A DNA stretch of 5,741 bases from Actinomycetes bacterium (lineage in GTDB: Bacteria > Actinomycetota > Thermoleophilia > Solirubrobacterales > Solirubrobacteraceae), in the NCBI GenBank assembly GCA_023429855.1, contig JAEZDB010000446.1, forward strand, positions 1 to 5,741, read 5' to 3'. The position numbers and the translations under genes are program-made. The notes beneath the pieces are model-generated. The model saw only the letters and a list, made by a program, of their open reading frames with translations. It searched no databases and was not told where the DNA came from. How positions within the stretch are numbered: the first letter of the stretch is position 1; the number at the start of each line of letters is the position of its first letter. Below, in pieces: positions 3,518 to 5,741 of this stretch.

Positions 3518-5741
3518 GTGCCCCTTCCCCCACTTGAACCGACCGGCCGCATCTGGCGGCAGGACCTCGCCCTCAACTCCTGGGTCTGGCTGACGTTCGT
3601 CGCGGTGTTCGCGATCGTCGCGGTGTCGACGGCCGTGATTCCTGTGCTCTGGCCATCGAGCTTCAACCAGACCTACCTCTGGGCGTTCGCGGTGCAGCTC
3701 GCGATCGTCGCCGCCGGCGCGCAGCTGATGGGGCCGCCGAAGATGGGGTCGCTGCGCAACCACGTGACGATCCTTACGCCGCCCGTCTGCACCACGATCG
3801 GGATCTTCGCGTTCGCGCCGCACGGCGTCGTCCCGGTGGCCGCGGCGGCGTTCGGCGGCACCTTTGCCGCGAGCCGGCTCAGCTCACGCCGCGATCTGGC
3901 GTTGCACCTCGCGGCCGGGGGCGCGATTCTTTCGCTGCCGCTGGCCTTCGCGCAGATCGACCAGGCCACGACGATCGCGCTGCTGTCGATGATTCCGACG
4001 ACCATCGTGATCGGGATCGTCACCGCGCTTGTGCTCGAGGCGGCCGAGGCGCAGGGCAGCGAGCTGCAGCGGCTCGTCCGGCGTGACCCGCTCACGGGCG
4101 TCGGGAACCAGCGCCACCTCGACGAGCGGCTCGCCTACGAGGTCGAACGCCACGACCGCACCGGCAGGTCGCTGGCGATCCTCGCCATGGATCTCAACGG
4201 CTTCAAGGAGTACAACGCCGCGCTCGGTCGCGACGCCGGCGACCGGCTGCTGCAGCGCGTCGCCACGGCCATCGAAGAGGCGGTCGGTCAACGCGACACT
4301 GTCGTCCGGACCGGCGGCGACGAGTTCTGCGTCATCCTGCCGGAGACGTCCTGGGAGATTGCGGACACGCTGCTCGACGACCTTCGCGTCGCGGTAGCCG
4401 CTGCGGCCGACGACGGCCCGGACGTGACGACCGGGATCGGCATGGCCGTCTACCCGTCCGACACGCGCGACGTGCAGATGCTCCTGGAGATCGCCGACAC
4501 GCGCCTTGGCCTCGAGAAGTACGAAGCGCGCGCCGCGCGTGAACTGCCCGACCTCTGGGAGCCGACCGTCGTCCCCGCGCCCGTGCTCGAGTCGGAGACG
4601 ACCGAGCCCCGCCTCGACAACACCCTTGGCGGGTTCACCCAGGTGTCGCGCGCCGCGATCGCCGTGAACCCCACGGTGTGGCTGGTGACGGGCGCGATGT
4701 ACGTGCTCTACACGGCGCTCATCGCCAGCTCGTTCATCCTCTTCAGCTGGCCGGGCTACGACGGCATCGCGTTCTGCCTCGCGCTCGGGCTCGTCACCGT
4801 GACCATCCTCGTGCGCGAACCGCCGCGGATGGACGCCTGGCTCAACCAAGTCGTCGTGGCCACGCCGTACGTGGCCTGCCTGCTCTACGTGATCGTCGCT
4901 CCCGACCTCGCCGCGGGCGTGCTCGGACCGCTCGCGTTCGTCGGCCCCCTCACGGCAGTCCGGCTGGTCGAGCGCCGCGCCATCGCCATCCACTACGGGA
5001 TCGCGACCGTCGGCATCGCCGCCTGCTTCGCCGCCGGTCTCGTCAACGTGCCGCTTGGCCTCTCGCTGCTGCTCACCGCCGTAGTGATCTGGTCGGTCGG
5101 CATTGCCGACGTGATGCACATGGAGTCGGCCGACGCGCAGTGCGCCGAGCTCGACGCGCTCGTCCGCCTGGACCCCGTGACCGGGCTGGGCAACCGCCGC
5201 TTCTACGCCGAGCAGCTCGAGCACGAGCTGCGCCGCGCCGGCCGCACCCGCCGGCCGTTCAGTCTGCTCGCGATCGACCTCGACGATTTCTCGCAGGTCG
5301 ACGAAGTCCATGGCGCCGGTGCCGCGGATGCCCTGCTGCGCCGCGTCGGCGCGGCGATCACCGAGGTCGTGCCGCAGGGAGCGACCGTGGTCCGCCGCGG
5401 CGGCGACCACTTCTGCGTGCTCGTGCCCGACACCACACGCGAGGCGGCCGAGCCGATCGCCAACGCCTTGCGCGTCGGGATCGCGAAGCTCAGCGACGCC
5501 AGCGGCCACGTCGCCGCCGGAGTCGGCGTCGCGACCCACCCCACCGACGCCGCCGACGGCGAGGTGCTCCGCCACGTGGCCCTTTGGCGGGTGCGCGAAG
5601 ACAAGGAACGCCGCCGCGGCGTTCCGGGAGGCCGTCGCGCCACCGATCCGCCGCTCTACGTGCCCGCTGACCCGGCGAGCGCAGCAGAGCCCCTGCAGGT
5701 CTTCGGCCGCCCGGCCGAGATCGACCCGCGCGTGCTCAGGC
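3518..5741 (+). CDS. Tandem membrane-GGDEF protein, probable diguanylate cyclase (3' end beyond window)
   Basis: At least 741 residues, open at the right edge. Diguanylate cyclases make c-di-GMP from two GTP. Residues 22-173 hold about six hydrophobic segments. GGDEF domain 1 (about 184-336) has RDPLTGVGN, D225, K230, N233 and D242 at positions matching the PleD GTP/metal residues, and an intact GGDEF at 266-270. The product-inhibition RxxD site is not canonical: GQRD occupies 257-260, with Gly where Arg is expected. After an acidic linker (about 345-368), residues 387-531 hold about six more hydrophobic segments. GGDEF domain 2 (about 545-690) has RLDPVTGLGN, but Ser592 and Asp595 replace the Lys and Asn, and the motif is GGDHF (628-632) with no RxxD, so it is probably inactive. 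The start is uncertain: GTG at 3518 lacks a Shine-Dalgarno but is the only canonical in-frame start between 3302 and the first helix. GTG at 3299 would add a poorly coding stretch. Confidence 0.9.
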   Translation, partial: MPLPPLEPTGRIWRQDLALNSWVWLTFVAVFAIVAVSTAVIPVLWPSSFNQTYLWAFAVQLAIVAAGAQLMGPPKMGSLRNHVTILTPPVCTTIGIFAFAPHGVVPVAAAAFGGTFAASRLSSRRDLALHLAAGGAILSLPLAFAQIDQATTIALLSMIPTTIVIGIVTALVLEAAEAQGSELQRLVRRDPLTGVGNQRHLDERLAYEVERHDRTGRSLAILAMDLNGFKEYNAALGRDAGDRLLQRVATAIEEAVGQRDTVVRTGGDEFCVILPETSWEIADTLLDDLRVAVAAAADDGPDVTTGIGMAVYPSDTRDVQMLLEIADTRLGLEKYEARAARELPDLWEPTVVPAPVLESETTEPRLDNTLGGFTQVSRAAIAVNPTVWLVTGAMYVLYTALIASSFILFSWPGYDGIAFCLALGLVTVTILVREPPRMDAWLNQVVVATPYVACLLYVIVAPDLAAGVLGPLAFVGPLTAVRLVERRAIAIHYGIATVGIAACFAAGLVNVPLGLSLLLTAVVIWSVGIADVMHMESADAQCAELDALVRLDPVTGLGNRRFYAEQLEHELRRAGRTRRPFSLLAIDLDDFSQVDEVHGAGAADALLRRVGAAITEVVPQGATVVRRGGDHFCVLVPDTTREAAEPIANALRVGIAKLSDASGHVAAGVGVATHPTDAADGEVLRHVALWRVREDKERRRGVPGGRRATDPPLYVPADPASAAEPLQVFGRPAEIDPRVLR

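Noticed and set aside
2788..3666. 292-codon minus-strand open frame extending upstream of rimP
   Set aside because: It runs antisense to the 2902-3330 gene, contains low-complexity sequence, and crosses the leader terminator. Only its last 10 codons, near rimP, were considered further.
3884..5575. 563-codon open frame on the minus strand
   Set aside because: Its product is a His/Asp/Gly/Arg-rich shadow with no domain pattern. The opposite plus-strand frame encodes two recognisable GGDEF domains and membrane helices.

Overview
The window is very GC-rich, with a strong G/C preference at third codon positions. It carries the widely conserved translation/transcription operon rimP-nusA-ylxR-infB on the minus strand. 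The base composition and the short-core NusA with an added tail suggest a high-GC actinomycetote, perhaps a deep lineage such as Thermoleophilia. That placement is inference; there is no rRNA or other taxonomic marker here.

Minus strand, in transcription order from about 2885 down to 1: a candidate extended -10 promoter, an ~85-nt leader with a perfect 9-bp dyad and a textbook intrinsic terminator (GC stem plus seven U) lying upstream of rimP, then rimP (ribosome maturation), nusA (elongation/termination factor), ylxR (small RNA-binding protein) and the N-terminal 124 codons of infB (IF2), which runs off the left edge. The leader looks like a transcription attenuator for the operon. NusA has a Cys/Cys/Cys/His zinc-finger-like segment after KH2 and a 122-residue tail without a single Lys or Arg. 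ylxR is easy to miss: its reading frame overlaps the nusA stop codon and has no ATG, GTG or TTG ahead of its conserved Cys pair. A good Shine-Dalgarno sits exactly where a GTG start would be expected, but the codon there is GTA.

Plus strand, divergent from the operon: a 142-residue protein resembling the type III secretion chaperone/YbjN-like fold (function unknown), a 187-bp gap rich in small inverted repeats, and a large membrane protein that runs off the right edge. That protein (at least 741 residues) is an internal duplication: about six membrane helices plus a GGDEF domain, then again about six helices plus a GGDEF domain. The first GGDEF keeps the residues expected of an active diguanylate cyclase. 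The second (GGDHF) has lost several and is probably a non-catalytic partner or sensor. There is no evident functional link between the c-di-GMP gene and the nusA operon beyond adjacency.

No tRNA, rRNA, CRISPR array, insertion sequence or phage feature was seen. No gene-free stretch exceeds 300 bases.
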